Assembly: GCF_023278565.1 (NCBI RefSeq)
Contig: NC_064673.1
Span: 372,001 to 436,000 of the forward strand
Length of the DNA: 64,000 nucleotides
From: Colletotrichum lupini
Taxonomy: Eukaryota; Ascomycota; Sordariomycetes; Glomerellales; Glomerellaceae
Direction: 5' to 3'
Position 1 is the stretch's first letter. Each line of letters begins with the position of its first letter. Below the pieces are notes generated by a model. The model saw nothing but the letters and a program-made list of their open reading frames with translations, was not told where the DNA came from and searched no databases. The position numbers and the translations under genes are program-made. Below, piece after piece: positions 11,746 to 24,333 of the stretch.

Positions 11746-14700
11746 TGGGCTGGGGCCAGCCTCATCCGGGAGTGCGACGAGTTTTGAGGGTGGTGGAGGA
11801 AAAAAGGGGAGCGGGAGCGGTAGCGGTAGCGGGAGTCGGGAGTCGAGGGGGGGGTGGACGTGTGGTGAGGGTCTCACGGCCTTGGATCTACAAGGTAGGC
11901 TTAGTGTCGAGAAAGGATGTGCTGTGTGTGCTGCGTACTGCGTGCACCCTGACAGCTGGTTGCTCGTGAGTGGGTGATTTCAATGCATGCCGTGGAGCGG
12001 TGATTGGGTTTGGATGGCGGGTTGCATATCGGACATGCACATGCGGTGATATTGCGCGCCCTGCTTTTTTTTCTCTCTGTTCCTTTTTTCTTCTTCTCGT
12101 GAATGTGTCCTGCAACTGACGAAGGCGAGCCGCGACTGGTTTGCCTCGTGTCTCTCGTCTTTGATGCCCCTCGGTGAGGTATCAATCGGGCAGCAGCGGA
12201 AGCTGTTTGGTCGGACGGGGGAGACAGTGGATATCGACGTTTCGATGGATCACGGTTCGAAGGATCAGCTTATTTGGATCGGCCCATGTGCGAGAGGAGA
12301 GGGCTGGCAGCTTTGACTTTGGAGCAAGGTCCAAGTGAGGTGAGGGAGAGGGAGAACAAGAGACGATACGAAGTAAAGAGGGAGAGAGGGAATGAGAAGG
12401 GTGAGGTTGGACGTTTGTGACAGCCGACTCAGGTCTCAGGAGTCATTGGCTTGGATTGCCCCGACCTGGAAAGAGCTGCCACTGGGAGGAACAGGGCGCC
12501 ACCGAGGCACAGCGCAACCGATTGGCCCCTATTGCGGGCGGCGGGGAGCTTCACCTTTCCGCCTCCTCCATCTCTTGGTTTCTGTACGGTACGGTTGTTA
12601 GGTTCACTCATTCACATCCAATCCCACGTCTACAACGAGATCCAATTGTCTCTGCCTCTGCCCGCCTCGTGCTGCCCCATACCCTCTTCTGTCTTCTCTG
12701 TCTGACTCTGCCCCCCTTGGATCCAGAAACAGACATGAAGTTTTCAATTTGCAGTGTCCAGTTTGACCCGCCCTCGTGTTCAAATGGACCGGTCCGCTCG
12801 TTCGTCGCGTTCCAGCCTCCCACCACAAACCACGAGAGTCCCTGCACCACCACCACCACCCGGACACCAAAAAACCCTCTCGCGCGTGTCCGTACAAGCG
12901 TCTTACAGTCGTCCCAGCTAGCGGCCAGTCCGATGTGCGCCTACAGCGCGGGAGCGGCTGCCTCTTTGACAGCCCAAACCTAACCATGAGGCGAACCTAA
13001 CCAGCCTAACGGAATGCGTGTGGGTGTACTGGCGGGAGGCTAGCGGGTGGTGCAGCGCGGTGCTGAGCCCCTGTACTCAGCGTCCCTGCAGGGGACTGCC
13101 CGCCACCGTTTCCTCTCACCTCCCAGTCTCACCTCAGCTGCCTTACCTAAGCTCGCTAACTGCGCTGCAGTGCTGCACCTCGCACCTCAAGCGCGCTCAC
13201 CGCAGTACCCAGACCTGAAGCGCACGTGCCTCAGCCCTCGCATTCCACCCGTGACCGCCAGCCGTTCCACAGGGATCCCAGCCCGCGGGAGCGGTGCCGG
13301 CCCAGCACACGGACGCTGTGATTTGGCCGACAGTCTCATATCGTGAAAGGGGGGGCCATGCACTGCAGTTAACATTGGCTATTCATGCGTAATTTGCTTC
13401 ATGAGGGTCTACAGACCTCCTGTACCCTAATCATGAAAAATCTCCATCGTCTTCGCGCCCACTGCAGGGCATGCTGAAATTGGGTGTGCCTGGTCCACTC
13501 TTTTCGGCCGGGCTGCGAAAAAGTGTAGATCGGAGCTACCCACGGGGCCGATTGGCGCAGGTGGGGCCGAGCCGGACCGTTACACCCTGTGCTGGCCCCC
13601 GAGTCATTGGCGTCTGCAGACCGCCTCGACATATCGGCCACTAACCGACTAGTTTTGCTTTTTGCTTTTTCTCATCTCTCTTTCGATCCTATCGATTCAT
13701 TGATTCGGCCTTGGCTGGCGAATCGTCTCGATTCTTCCCTAGACCATAAATCCACACCACCACGACCTACCAAACACCAGACCGCCTGCCTCAAGTCTCG
13801 TGTAGGCGGCTTCCTCTGCTCCATGGTTTCAAATCTCGCATGTGCCTCGATATCCTCCGACATCGCTGCCGTGCAACGCATCCCGCGCCAGGGGAGGCAG
13901 AAAAGAAAAAGTCCAAACAGCCTAGCGCTGGGCTTTCTGGGCAGAAAACCCCACAGACTCCAACACTCGCTGCTTCGCATCACCGTTCTGGAAACCCGGG
14001 CAGGACCCAGCCCGAGATCGATTGGTGGATCCATCCCGTCTTCTCCTTCCCTCGCAGCCAGGAAACCCCACCCCGTGATCCCGTTCCATGCAGCCCCGAT
14101 AGCCCCACCCCGCGCCGGCAGATGCGGCACTCCTTAAAAAGATGGGGCCCATGTACACGGTACCATCCGGCCGCTGCGGTGCCAATCCGGTATATACATC
14201 GGCGGCATATCAGCAGGGGCGTATAGTAGACCGTCGGTAACCCCCCCCTCCCCCCCTTGTGACGCTGAGCGAGACACGGCGTTGGGGACAAGACAGAGAT
14301 ATACTTCTCACAAACCCATAATTAAGCCATCATGTATTCCCTGCGAATAGACCTCACATGCCTCACCGGGACATCAACCGCACGCAGCATCACGCGGACA
14401 TGGACGAGGAAACAGCTACAGTACAGCCGCGTGACCGGAAGGCCCCTTTCGCTTTCGCGTACCTTGCCTTGAGCATGCACCTCAGTCACCTTGCTCCCCG
14501 CGGGGCAGACTGCCCTTACCTTACCCCGCATAGATGAGTCGTTGGGGTCGCGTCCCAGACTCCCAGTACACCAGTGAGCGAATCGCAAGATCCCGCGCAA
14601 TCTAGGTCGAAACACATTGACCTTCTGCATTCAGGACGTTGCCGCGGTCGGGTACTGTCGAGGTCGAGTTCAACGTCTGCAGCTGTAACGCAAGGCCAGA

Positions 14701-15548
14701 TGGTCACATTCGTATGCCCACAAATGCACAGATAATTGGGGCTGTCTTTCTTTCTCCAGGTACAGACAGGAAACGGGGTATTTCTTCATCGGCAGTGCTA
14801 TGTTGTACAGTTACTATGTCACCACATCTCGGCAGCCCTGTTCTTTGGGAGCCAACTCCCCGGGCCAGAGAAGTGTTCTGTCCGTCCTCCCAAAGATACC
14901 ATGGCTGGCTCATCTAGAGCCGCCCAAAGTAAAGTCTTGTTCCTCCCAAACCCGTATGCCTCAGAGCCGGTTATCCCAGCCACCTCGCAGCGCTGCCACT
15001 GAGTTCTGCTGTGAGTGCTGCCACTGTGCGCTAATAACCACTCCGTCAGACTTGCCCTCAATGATAAGTGACAGCATCTCGCCTCTTCCTCTCTCTTTCT
15101 ATTCCCGGGGGTCGGCGGCAGAGCCATCTCGAAATGGGTTGGCGCCAGGCTGGCTCATTGGCTGTGTGGGTGGTCATGCCGGGATTTCGGTCCGAATACC
15201 GTGTAAGATCAAGTATTACCCGCCAACCAAGCCACGCCAATTCGCAGGGCGGCGTCCAGCCCCCATTTCCAGATGGCGTGACCCCGGATTTCTGTCTGCA
15301 CCCCAGATGGACGCCTCCACCGTTCAGTGTAGCTTTGCACGCTCGATGCTGTTGCGACTGTACGCCGGCTTTCCCAGCCAAACGGGCGGCGGGGCACTCA
15401 ACCCCAGGGTCGTTTGCAGGAGGATCATGGCGATGGCCCACCGTCAGGAACGTGGAGCTGGAGACTGCCGCGGGTCGCACTGTTGAGATGGGTGGCCCGC
15501 TGCAGACAACTAGATGCAATTCGAATAGGCGGGCGGGCCGAGCGGCTT
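11746..15548. other. Gene-free 3.8 kb between RBR ligase and transcription factor
   Basis: Both flanking genes are on the minus strand, so the part near 11746 is the RBR promoter/5' UTR (G/A-rich on + strand, CT-rich on -) and the part near 15548 is the transcription factor 3' flank. Open frames of up to about 240 codons exist on both strands, but none shows a domain, conserved start context or plausible splice structure. A short CACCACCACCACC run lies at about 12846. I see no RNA gene. Confidence 0.45.
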
Positions 15549-17732
15549 TCAACCGCTCAGGTATGCCCTCCTTCGCACTTCGGCCTCTTTGATAATCTCG
15601 GCTGCCAGGCTCAGACTCGGGGCCAGTGTCGAGTATCGCTCGATCTCCATGACCACGTCGTTGATGATCTGATCGATGGTTTCCCTGTGGGGAACGAGGG
15701 TGAGGAGGATACTGCTCAAAGAGGGTGACATGGTCGCACCCATGACTAGTAGCGTTTGCGATACGATGGAGAGCGCTCCCTGCCACAGGTATGGCATGTG
15801 GCCGGCGTGACTGCGGCGAGTTAGCGTTATGACAAGAAATGATTCAGCACTTGAGCTTACTGTTGTGAAATGTGCTCCAGCTGCCGGATGGAGGCTTCCA
15901 GGCACTTGTGGCAACTGTCACGCACCGCGGGGTCCAGGACGGCCTGCTCATTGTCCAATACGGCCAAGATGTACGGGCGGTAGATGATCGTCCGGCAAGC
16001 AAAGAAGCGCAAGCGCAACACGGTCTGCACCGGATCGGAGAGGAGGGTACGGGTGAAGGGGAACTGCAGCGGCATCGGCAGGCTCTCGTACCATTGCGTC
16101 AGCTGAAAGTCGAGCTCCGCCACCACCGGCTCCAGGCTGGTTGTGGAAGCCATCGAGTCTTTTGAGTAGATGAGCTGGCTGACCCTGTTGAGGAGCCGCC
16201 GCAGGGCAATCTCGGCGAGGAAGTACCAGAGGTCGTCCCGGCCAATCGCTTCTTGCTCCTCACCCTCAAAGCCGCCAGGAAGGCCGACGTTCTCCTCAAA
16301 TTGAACGACGCCCGAATGTGGCAAATCCAGCTCGGCCAAAAGATCGCTCTCAAACAAAAGTGAATTCCAGTAGATTCGCTCAGTGAGCTCCCGCTGATTG
16401 GGCGGGACTCTGTTGGGGGACATGAGCAAGAGCTGAAGTTTGGTACTGGTGGTGCAGAGCAGATTCCAAGCCTCCAAGGGCCGCACCAGGTAGAACAGAT
16501 AAGCCGAAGCCAGCAAGTGGCACTGCGCCGCCAGGACGTTGTTGGATGTCATCATACCGGGCAGCAGCGCCCACGCGGCCGTAAAGTACTGCAGCCCGGG
16601 AGCGTCCTCGCCCGGGACGATGCGTGAGATGCTGCCTCTCAAACTCGCTTGACCCAGGGCCAGGACCAGCAAGACGATGCAGCTCTCGGCGCCCTCGCGG
16701 AAGCCGTTGGAGAGGGCTGTTCGATAATGGCTTCTCCACGTGTACGGGTTGACGCAGGCGTACCAGACATTCACCCGCTCAAAGTAGGCCTCGATGTAGG
16801 CAGTCGTATTGGACAGGTCGACACACGGCGTCTTTGTGAGCGAATGGAGAGGCTCGCGGGCCATTTCCAATTGGAGCAGGACTTGCGGGTCATAGGGGCG
16901 AGAGACGAGGTCGCGAATGAGAGGCCACTGCAATAGGTGAAGCGCCGCGTTTGTATGCATCTTGGGCATGGTTGAAATGTTTGTCGGGTTGTTCCACGTG
17001 CCCAGGCCGCCGTTGGGGATGATGGAGACGGCGTTGCCTGAGCCTGGTATGCCCATCAAGCTGTCCCCGTTGAGGCCTGATCCGTTGCTCATCGACGGCG
17101 ACTCTTGGTTCATGGCGATGCCGTTTCCCTGTCCGGCGACCATGTTCATCTGCAGCAGGCTTTCAATACGGTTGAGGCGCTCGAGAATCAGCTTATCCCC
17201 GGCATCCAGCTTGATGCCGGGTTCTCTGTAGACGCACTCGGCGCCCAGCTCGGCGCAGAGCTTACACTTTGGTTTTGTGCCATCGCAGCGAGACTTGCGG
17301 GAGCGACACACTTCACACTGTCGTTGGTCAGCTCACAATGTCTTTCACACTGATCAATTCACATACTGCAATGGTGGCCCTCCTCCGTGGGTAGTCGATG
17401 CCAACGTCCGTGTTCCTCCTCTTTAGCGGGTTGGACCCCTCGTCGCTGGGCGCCTTGTGCATGCCATTGGTCAGAGCATCGGGACGGTTCTCGGAGGACT
17501 GAGACATGTTCCGGGCTTTTTGCACGGAACCTAGGAAGCCATCTCTGCTGAAACTGGGCGTCCTTTGCACCTTGAGCGAGGCGGGTGACTTGAGAGGGTG
17601 GATGCCGTTGGTCATGGAAGGTGAGGGAACGTCGACGTTGAAGGCCTCGCGCGACGGGACGGGAAAAGACCTCCCCGCGTTGCCGTTGCCCGTGGCCGAG
17701 CGCGGGGAGTCACCCGTCGACGACGGGGACAT
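15549..17732 (-). CDS. Zn2Cys6 fungal transcription factor
   Basis: Three exons, 17732-17367, 17317-15861 and 15810-15549, with two ~50 bp introns; 694 residues. The Zn2Cys6 cluster occupies residues 123-150 with spacing C-x2-C-x6-C-x6-C-x2-C-x6-C (CEVCRSRKSRCDG ... CKLC ... C), so the first intron ends exactly at the first cysteine codon. It is followed by a short linker and a coiled-coil segment (LILERLNRIESLLQMN), as in GAL4-type dimerising factors. The central and C-terminal parts resemble the fungal-specific regulatory domain (YIEAYFERVNVWYACVNP, RLRFFACRTIIYRPYIL). Residues 1-122 are disordered and Ser/Pro rich. Target genes cannot be inferred: no biosynthetic cluster adjoins it. The upstream region carries a very long G tract (C tract on the coding strand). 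Confidence 0.9.
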
Positions 17733-18155
17733 GGCGTGCTGTGTCTGGAGACGAAGAAGCTTGGTGGAAGACGTGGTGGGCAGATGGTGGTGCGCCGCGA
17801 TAGCGCAGCTCAGGCGGGGGTGGATGGATGAGTGAAGCGGCGACTTGGGGGGGCTTGGTGGCTAAATAGTTGCGATGCACTGGCGGTTTGCGAGGCTGCA
17901 ATCGACAAAGACCGGACCGATGCGATTAGGTTCGGCTGAACGGGGGGTGCGTGACTCGAGGCGAAAGGTGTCAGTCAGACCAGGCTCGAAGGTATCGCGG
18001 TGTTTCACAACTTCTTTGGAGGTGCCGTAGGAGAAGGGAGCAGACGACGGAACAGAGAAGGCGAGAAGAGACGAATGCACGGCTGTGGAGCAGTAATTAT
18101 GGGAGAATCACCGAGGAGGCGGAGGAAGGGGGGGGGGGGGGGGGGGGGGGAAAAA

Positions 18156-18186
<31 letters not shown>

Positions 18187-18225
18187 GGAGGAGGGGGGGG
18201 GAGGGGGGGGGGGGGGGGGGGGGGG

Positions 18226-18289
<64 letters not shown>

Positions 18290-20888
18290 TAAAATGCGGA
18301 GGAAGCAATCCTATGGCGTTGTTGGTGTCGGATGGCCAAGGATGGGCAGCAAGTCGCTGTTGAGGGTAAAAAGAGACACTCGTCTGAGTGCCCGCAGGTG
18401 AGCAGAGGGGAGCTCTAGGCCAGCTTCATCCCCCTTTGCCCCGGACCCCGGCTTGGAGTCGTTGGAGCGAGAATCCATCGGATTGGTGCGTCGTGACAGT
18501 TACCCCATCCCGCAGCGGCAGACATCAGGCCAGGCCAGGCCAACCAGAGCCGACGGTTGCAACGGGCATGGGACGAAACGGGCATGGGATGGGATGGGAT
18601 TCGGGGAGAGGATGAGATGGGGAACAAGGGTCAACGGCGCACGCTAAGCAGAGGGGCCGTCGCTTATACCTATGTACACAGTGAGGTAGCGCGGAAGAAG
18701 CATCTTGGTGTGCTGCCGGTTTGTCCATGTTTGTCCATCGTGGGTGTTGAGAGACATGTGTTCTTTGCGTTGACAACCTCATGCCTTACCGTACCGTAGG
18801 TACATTGGGTTAATTTGATGTCGTTGGTCCCAAAAGTATTGATCCGTGCCTTAATTCCGTTCCGAGTTTACGGCATCCATGGGGAAAGGGCCCTCAGTGT
18901 CGATCGGCCCTGCCAATCTGGGGGAGGGGCCACGACTACATCAATAAGGTAAAGTACCTTGAGTGTTTGACCTGAGGCAAGTGCTCCCCAGGGCGGGGGA
19001 AACGGGAAAGTGCCTTCCTGCCTTCTTTGGAGTCATTGAGGGTATCTCCTTCCTCTCGTCTGCCAGTTCTACCTGTATAAGTACGGATACAAGATACCTG
19101 GCTTACTAAGGCCAGTGGGCATTTCGAACCTCCCTCGTAATTTTACACACTTCACGTTGCAACCTCGTTCCGTTATCCATGGCCACAACTCCATAACAAA
19201 TGAAGCCCAATTCCGAGTCTCTCCCGTTGTCTGCCGTGTTCTTGTGTGGCCCCAGTCTCCCCTCTCTGCCTGTACCTGCATGTCGACTCCCTTCGTCACG
19301 CTCACGGTTATTCGTACACTTTGACGAGACTTTGTCCAAGTAGGTGGCAGCATCCCTGTCAACTTCATTTCGCTCCCGCCACTCTACCAAGCTCGACTAA
19401 CACCTCCAGGTTCTAGAAATCCCTCGGGCCCAATCTAGACAACACCAGCTGTGCCGCTGTCAAAAGATGGGGCTGCGAGAGATTGTCTCGCCATGTTAGC
19501 AAGACCCTGTCATGGTGCTCAACAGTCCTACAACGCCAGCCAGGTCATGAGGGGTGGTGGGCGAGAACCGCCGGAACGTAGATTAACCACCACCCCTCCA
19601 ACACCCAAATCGGGACGCTTCTCCAAACAAGATTGACGAGCTCCCGCCTCGCTCTCATGCGTCCAAGGCCAGGGTTCATGAGCAGTTGATGTCGCTGAGT
19701 AGCTGATTCTTCACGAGAGATTTACGACGGTACCCCAAAAGGAAAAAGAAATCGACTTACGAATCACTCACTTCGACCAAAATTCGTCACGACGGTCCGC
19801 AATCTACCTAGGCATATCTCCCCATCTCGCGAGTTCGTCCCCGGGAGCGAATCCGGGGTCGGACGGGCGAACGGCCGGCCGTTTCCCTGGCACACCACAC
19901 ATGGCGATGGATGCCCCACACTGTAAGTCCCTCCCGACTACCCGCTTCCGGGGTTCTAATTCGTTACCAGACTTTGACACTCTGTAGTTTTGCTGCATGT
20001 CGACCGACCAGGCCAAGAAGCAGCATTCCTCTGCCGTGTCTGTCGGAACCTTTCTTGAGTGTATACCGGTCGACAACCCCAGGATCACGGTCGTATCGAA
20101 CCAGACTTTATCGATGACTCTGTTCCGTCACTCGAAATGCCAGCCGCGGACGGGTACCTTCTTTGTGGAATCTGGAGTTGAAACCGAGTATTCTACTATT
20201 AATCTTAGACTTCTGAGAGTACGACTTCAAAATCCTCAGCTTCTACAAGAAAGAACCAATCTTATTCCTTGCGTCCGCCATGAAGTAGGTCGAAAATGCA
20301 CTCGCGTTGCCTCAAGTGTCGGTCTGGAGAATTCCATTCGGCTGCGCTGTAACATTGCGTCGGCACTCATCCAAGTGTGACTTTCAATGTCGTGTTATCA
20401 CTCCGCTCCCGCGACTCTGGTCTTGTAAGTTGACGTGCGCATCAGAACGCGCAGCCTCACATGGACCAGGTATCTATCTTCCCGCCCGCCTTTCGGGTTC
20501 CCTTCTGACCCAGGCCTGCAGACAATGGCCCGCCCGGGGATCCGAGCTTTGCTCGAACGGGGTCAGCCACTTCAAGCACGTTGGCTTGCTCGCGAGCCGC
20601 CCCTCGGTTACCGGATTAGGAGCCCGTCATCTTCCCAACTCGGGTTGCTGACCTTCCTACGTAGCCAAGGGGCGTTTATGATTCACGACGCGCATAAGCG
20701 AGTGAGAGTTTTCGGGTGTATGATTCCTCTATCGTGGGTCTCGAAATGCCCAACATGTCATTGAGGTCAGTACGGGCCCAGACTGCCTATACACCAGAGT
20801 TTGATTTCGTTGGTATCTAACATCTACTCGTGGTATACAATTCAAGGAGATGCAAGTTGTTTCATGCCGCTACGCTCATGCTAAACGC
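17733..20888. other. Intergenic region between transcription factor and lactonase
   Basis: 3.1 kb containing the transcription factor promoter, including the poly-G tract described separately, and the lactonase 3' flank. Open frames in 18300-20800 (up to 127 codons) lack motifs and ATG contexts I would trust. GGGATGGGAT short repeats occur near 18586-18602. No tRNA or other RNA gene seen. Confidence 0.45.
18128..18288. repeat. 161 bp poly-G tract with sparse A interruptions
   Basis: Nearly pure G on the plus strand, broken only by AAAAA at 18151-18155 and a handful of single A residues (around 18186-18228), with one uninterrupted G run of about 60 bases at the end. It lies about 400-560 bp upstream of the transcription factor ATG. 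Runs of this length are very rare in fungal DNA. It may be a real simple-sequence tract able to form G-quadruplexes, or an assembly artefact such as dark-cycle G calls from two-colour sequencing. Confidence 0.95.
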
Positions 20889-22171
20889 CTACTCATCAAA
20901 AATAACGGCAGTCACTTCGCCATCAACCTTGGCGCTCGTGAGAATCTCTCCCAGCTTGCCCGACGCGGCATCACGGCTAATCACAACGACACGGCTGTCA
21001 GACTGCAGACCAACGGCTACGAGGTCGCCCGCCTTGCTGACGGAGAACTGGCGCGGGATGCGTCCACCGGCGGGGAACTTTTGCAGCAGCGTAAGACCGC
21101 CCGTCTTGGCGTCAATGGTGAAGGTGTTGAGCGAGTCGGAGGGGATTTGCGCGCCCTCGCCGGGAGTGTCGGGGTTGCTGATGCTGAAAGCCGAATCGTT
21201 GCGCGACGAGACGGTCAAGAACTTGCCGTCGGACTGTTTTGTCAGTATGCATTGAGACTTCATACAGAAGAACGTTGACTCACAGAAATCCAAATCTCGG
21301 CGGCGCTGGCACCGGCAGGCGCAGAGGCACCAGCGCCGTAGGTGGAGCCGGAAAACACCTCGGTGAAGCCGAGCGTCTTGTTCTCGCGGTAGGCGACGTC
21401 GTATGCGGTGACGGTGTTGGCAAGCTCGCTAATGAGGTACAGGTACGTCTTGCCCTCGGGGGTGACGAGGAACTCGACGTGGCGGGGTCCGCTGCCGGGG
21501 GCGGCGACGAGGTTGTTGGCGCCGTCAACGGCAAAAACGCGGACGAGGTCGGCGCCCAGGTCGGGAACCAGGACGAACTGGCCCTTGGGGTCCAGGAAGA
21601 CCTCGTGCGGGTGCGGGGCGTCCTGGCGCGACGGGTTGGGGCCGGGAGCCGACATGTTGAACGTCTCGGACTTGACGGGCGTGAGGGCCGCCGGGTTGGA
21701 GATGTCAAACCAGCTCACAGAGGAGCCGCCGCTGGCAAAAGTTAGCTCGTGCTCGTCGTCAACAAACATCAAGACATACTACTGAGCGATGGCGAGGCCT
21801 TGGCCCTTTTCGCCAAAGACAACGGCGCTCACGGGACCGCTGATGGTCTCCGTCTTGGCCAGCTGCTCCAGCACACCGTCGGCGCCGGTCTTGAAGGACG
21901 AGACGGTGCCGACATTGGTTGTAAGACCCTCATCCGTGCAAAACAGCCTCGCGTTGGCCTTGTCGAGCTGGAGCCACGATGGGCTGGGCGCGCAGCCGTT
22001 GGAAGAGGAGAGCGACTGCAGGGTGGACTGCGTGGCGTTTGTGCCCGACAGAGTGAGGTTCAGGGTGGTGACGGCGCCGCTGTACGATGAGGCGTAGAGG
22101 AGGGTGGCGGCCGCCGGAGAGGAGAGCAGCAGCGGCACGAGGCCGGCCGGCGCAAAGAGGTCTCACAACAT
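20889..22171 (-). CDS. Secreted lactonase-type beta-propeller (6-phosphogluconolactonase-like), 5' end interrupted
   Basis: Exons 22162-21780, 21731-21284 and 21233-20889, joined by 48 and 50 bp introns (donors GTATGT and GTGAGT, acceptors CAG), give 391 in-frame residues. Propeller features are LLYASSYSGAVTTLNLT at the start of blade 1, AQYGGSSVSWFDI across the first junction, HPHEVFLDPKGQFVLVPDLG and GSGPRHVEFLVTPEGKTYLY, matching the Lactonase (7-bladed propeller, PF10282) family. A hydrophobic, Ala-ending segment (GLVPLLLSSPAAA) before blade 1 looks like a signal peptide. However, the nearest in-frame ATG (22171) is followed two codons later by TGA (22163-22165), and I found no acceptor that avoids it. 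Either translation begins elsewhere, an upstream exon was missed, or the copy is broken. Substrate unknown. Confidence 0.72.
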
Positions 22172-24333
22172 GCTGGGCAAATACTGGACGACGAACGAAT
22201 GTCTGTGTTGGCAAAACGGCTGCACGGTGAGAACGAGGCACGGAACGAGTGTGACGACGGTGACGAGTGCGAGCACGGGACGGAGAAGAAAAGGATGACG
22301 ACGACGAGGTCTTGAACTCGAGGAGCGAAGACGGCCCATTTTCGCGCAAGACCCCTCAAGGTCCCAGGGGCAAGGACGGAGTCTCCTCTGAATGTGTCAA
22401 CGATTGTCGCCCGTCGACCTTGGTTCCCTGGTCATGCGCTCACTGCCTTGGTAAAGCCGGGACCTGGACTTCGAAACGGAACCCGGTTGCCTGTTTGGGA
22501 CGGCGAACGGGATTCTTCCGTGCTTCTGTGGCTAACCTTAATGCCTACAGAATACTTGTACAGACTTCACAGCGTACGGACACTACGGCGGAGTAGTCGG
22601 AGTGCGGTGCGGACACTATCCAGAAGACAGGCTCAACCCTGAAGCGACGTTAGCAAGGTGATGGGCTTCCCCTGTAATGAAAACGTCCGGCCAGGGGTAG
22701 TTCACGGTATTTTCGTCTGGTACGATGATAGAGTTTGTCTGGGAGATTCAGGTTGAGTACCTCGAGACAACCGCCCCTTTCTGTTCCTGTACAACGTACC
22801 GGCAGTATGCCACAGCAGGACCAGACAGCTTCCCGCAGCACACAACTCGACGAACCGCACCTCGTCTTTGGATGGCAAATGCTCGTGTCACACAAACTCT
22901 GAGAAAAAGGGTGTCGAGTTCGAGGTGGAGAAGGTTACTTTGACTTCCACTCGTGTGCCGATGCGGAGAATGTGGAGAAAAGAGGAGGAGGAGCCCAAAA
23001 GGACTGGAGGAGGCGGAGAGGTGAGGGGGAACCACGGAGATGCAGTCGGCCAATCGGCGCCGCTTGTTGATTTCGTGTGGGTTTTCTCTCTCGTTCGTGG
23101 GGTTCTGAGAAATTTCCCAATTTGCGGTAATTTATGATGCCGTCCCCAGCACGGGAGACGGTGAACACTGACCACCGCAGGCACGGGACGATGCCGGCGC
23201 CCGGTGAGGTCTTGGTCGAGTGTGGCATCACTCGAATCACGGATACATCACCAAAAAGTCAAACCCCTCGTCTGCCATCCGACCGAGCCGCCCGGCAGTC
23301 AAACGGCCGTGCGCCTATGCATCGAACCTCGAGAGTGACGCTTCGCCAATCACCTTCTTGTCGGATTTCAACTGGCCAGAATGGCAAGCTCGCATCATGA
23401 TGTGCCATGTGGCCTCCCCCGCACTCCGATGCAAGCCACGGCCAACCTTGTCTTCTTCTAGCGTTGCCTCCGGCTTGCCGTTTGTGAACTGCGGGATCGT
23501 CGTCACACAGAGGCTTACTCTTATTCTGCATGTCTAGGTCTGCCATGTGCCGGGCCATGTGCACCACACGGTGCCTGGATTTACAGGGACGAACACTCGC
23601 ATGCCGCACGAGGTACATCGACAGCCATCAGAATGCGTTAAAACGAGCCTGACGACGTGCGAACTCTCTATCCTGGGTCATGATCACTTCAAATCTTGAC
23701 TCTTTGGCACACATGGGCGCTGTACCAAGACGGCGTGGACATTACGGACTGAGCAAACAATGCTCCAGGTCTCCCCTCGGAGTGATATCAAGTACCGCAA
23801 GAGCCCAGACTATAGCTTACTATAGCTTCATGCGGGGGGCGTAGCATTGTCCCCATACTCAACCATCCCAACGCCGGTACCGCCTCTTCTTTGCCTAAAC
23901 TCCAAGCCAATCGAATCTGCGAGAGAGGGTCATCTTGCGGGTGGTTATGCACGACTCACCTCGGGACCGTGTGCACCAGGAATGCCAGGCCGTCCTTCCG
24001 TGCCGTGTCTCTCGCGGGGGCTCTCCTACTTGCTGTGCCGTGAGACTGTCAATCTTTGCGTACCAAAAAAGTGTTGCGAAAACAAATCGCTGCAGCGCGG
24101 TCACTGTTATTTTTCTCTTTCTCAGGCTAAGGTAACTCACGGACGCCCATCCACACGCTCTTGTTTCCCATCCTCGATTCCTGTTCGTTGCGCCGGGCAT
24201 CGGTCGCCTCTCGGGCCAAGGTAAACCGACGTGCATAATACCAAGTCATCAATCTGAATGTGTGCGCCAACTTTTCCCTCCTAATGTTCCAGTACGATTG
24301 CAGATCACGAGCGTAAGGCCTAACGCATGATGC
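22172..24333. other. Intergenic region upstream of lactonase and downstream of CHO2
   Basis: 2.2 kb. A 58-codon frame from ATG 22339 runs in phase into the lactonase signal-like region and stops at the TGA 22163-22165; it is discussed as a finding. Beyond that, no open frame carries recognisable features. A short direct repeat TATAGCTTACTATAGCTT lies at about 23812-23830. Confidence 0.45.

Noticed and set aside
11746..11877. Extension of the RBR ligase frame starting at GTG (44 residues)
   Set aside because: Non-ATG start; low-complexity Pro/Leu composition typical of CT-rich leader; the ATG at 11745 is the first usable start.
18097..18339. Poly-proline or poly-glycine open frames over the G tract
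   Set aside because: They result trivially from the homopolymer and carry no other information.
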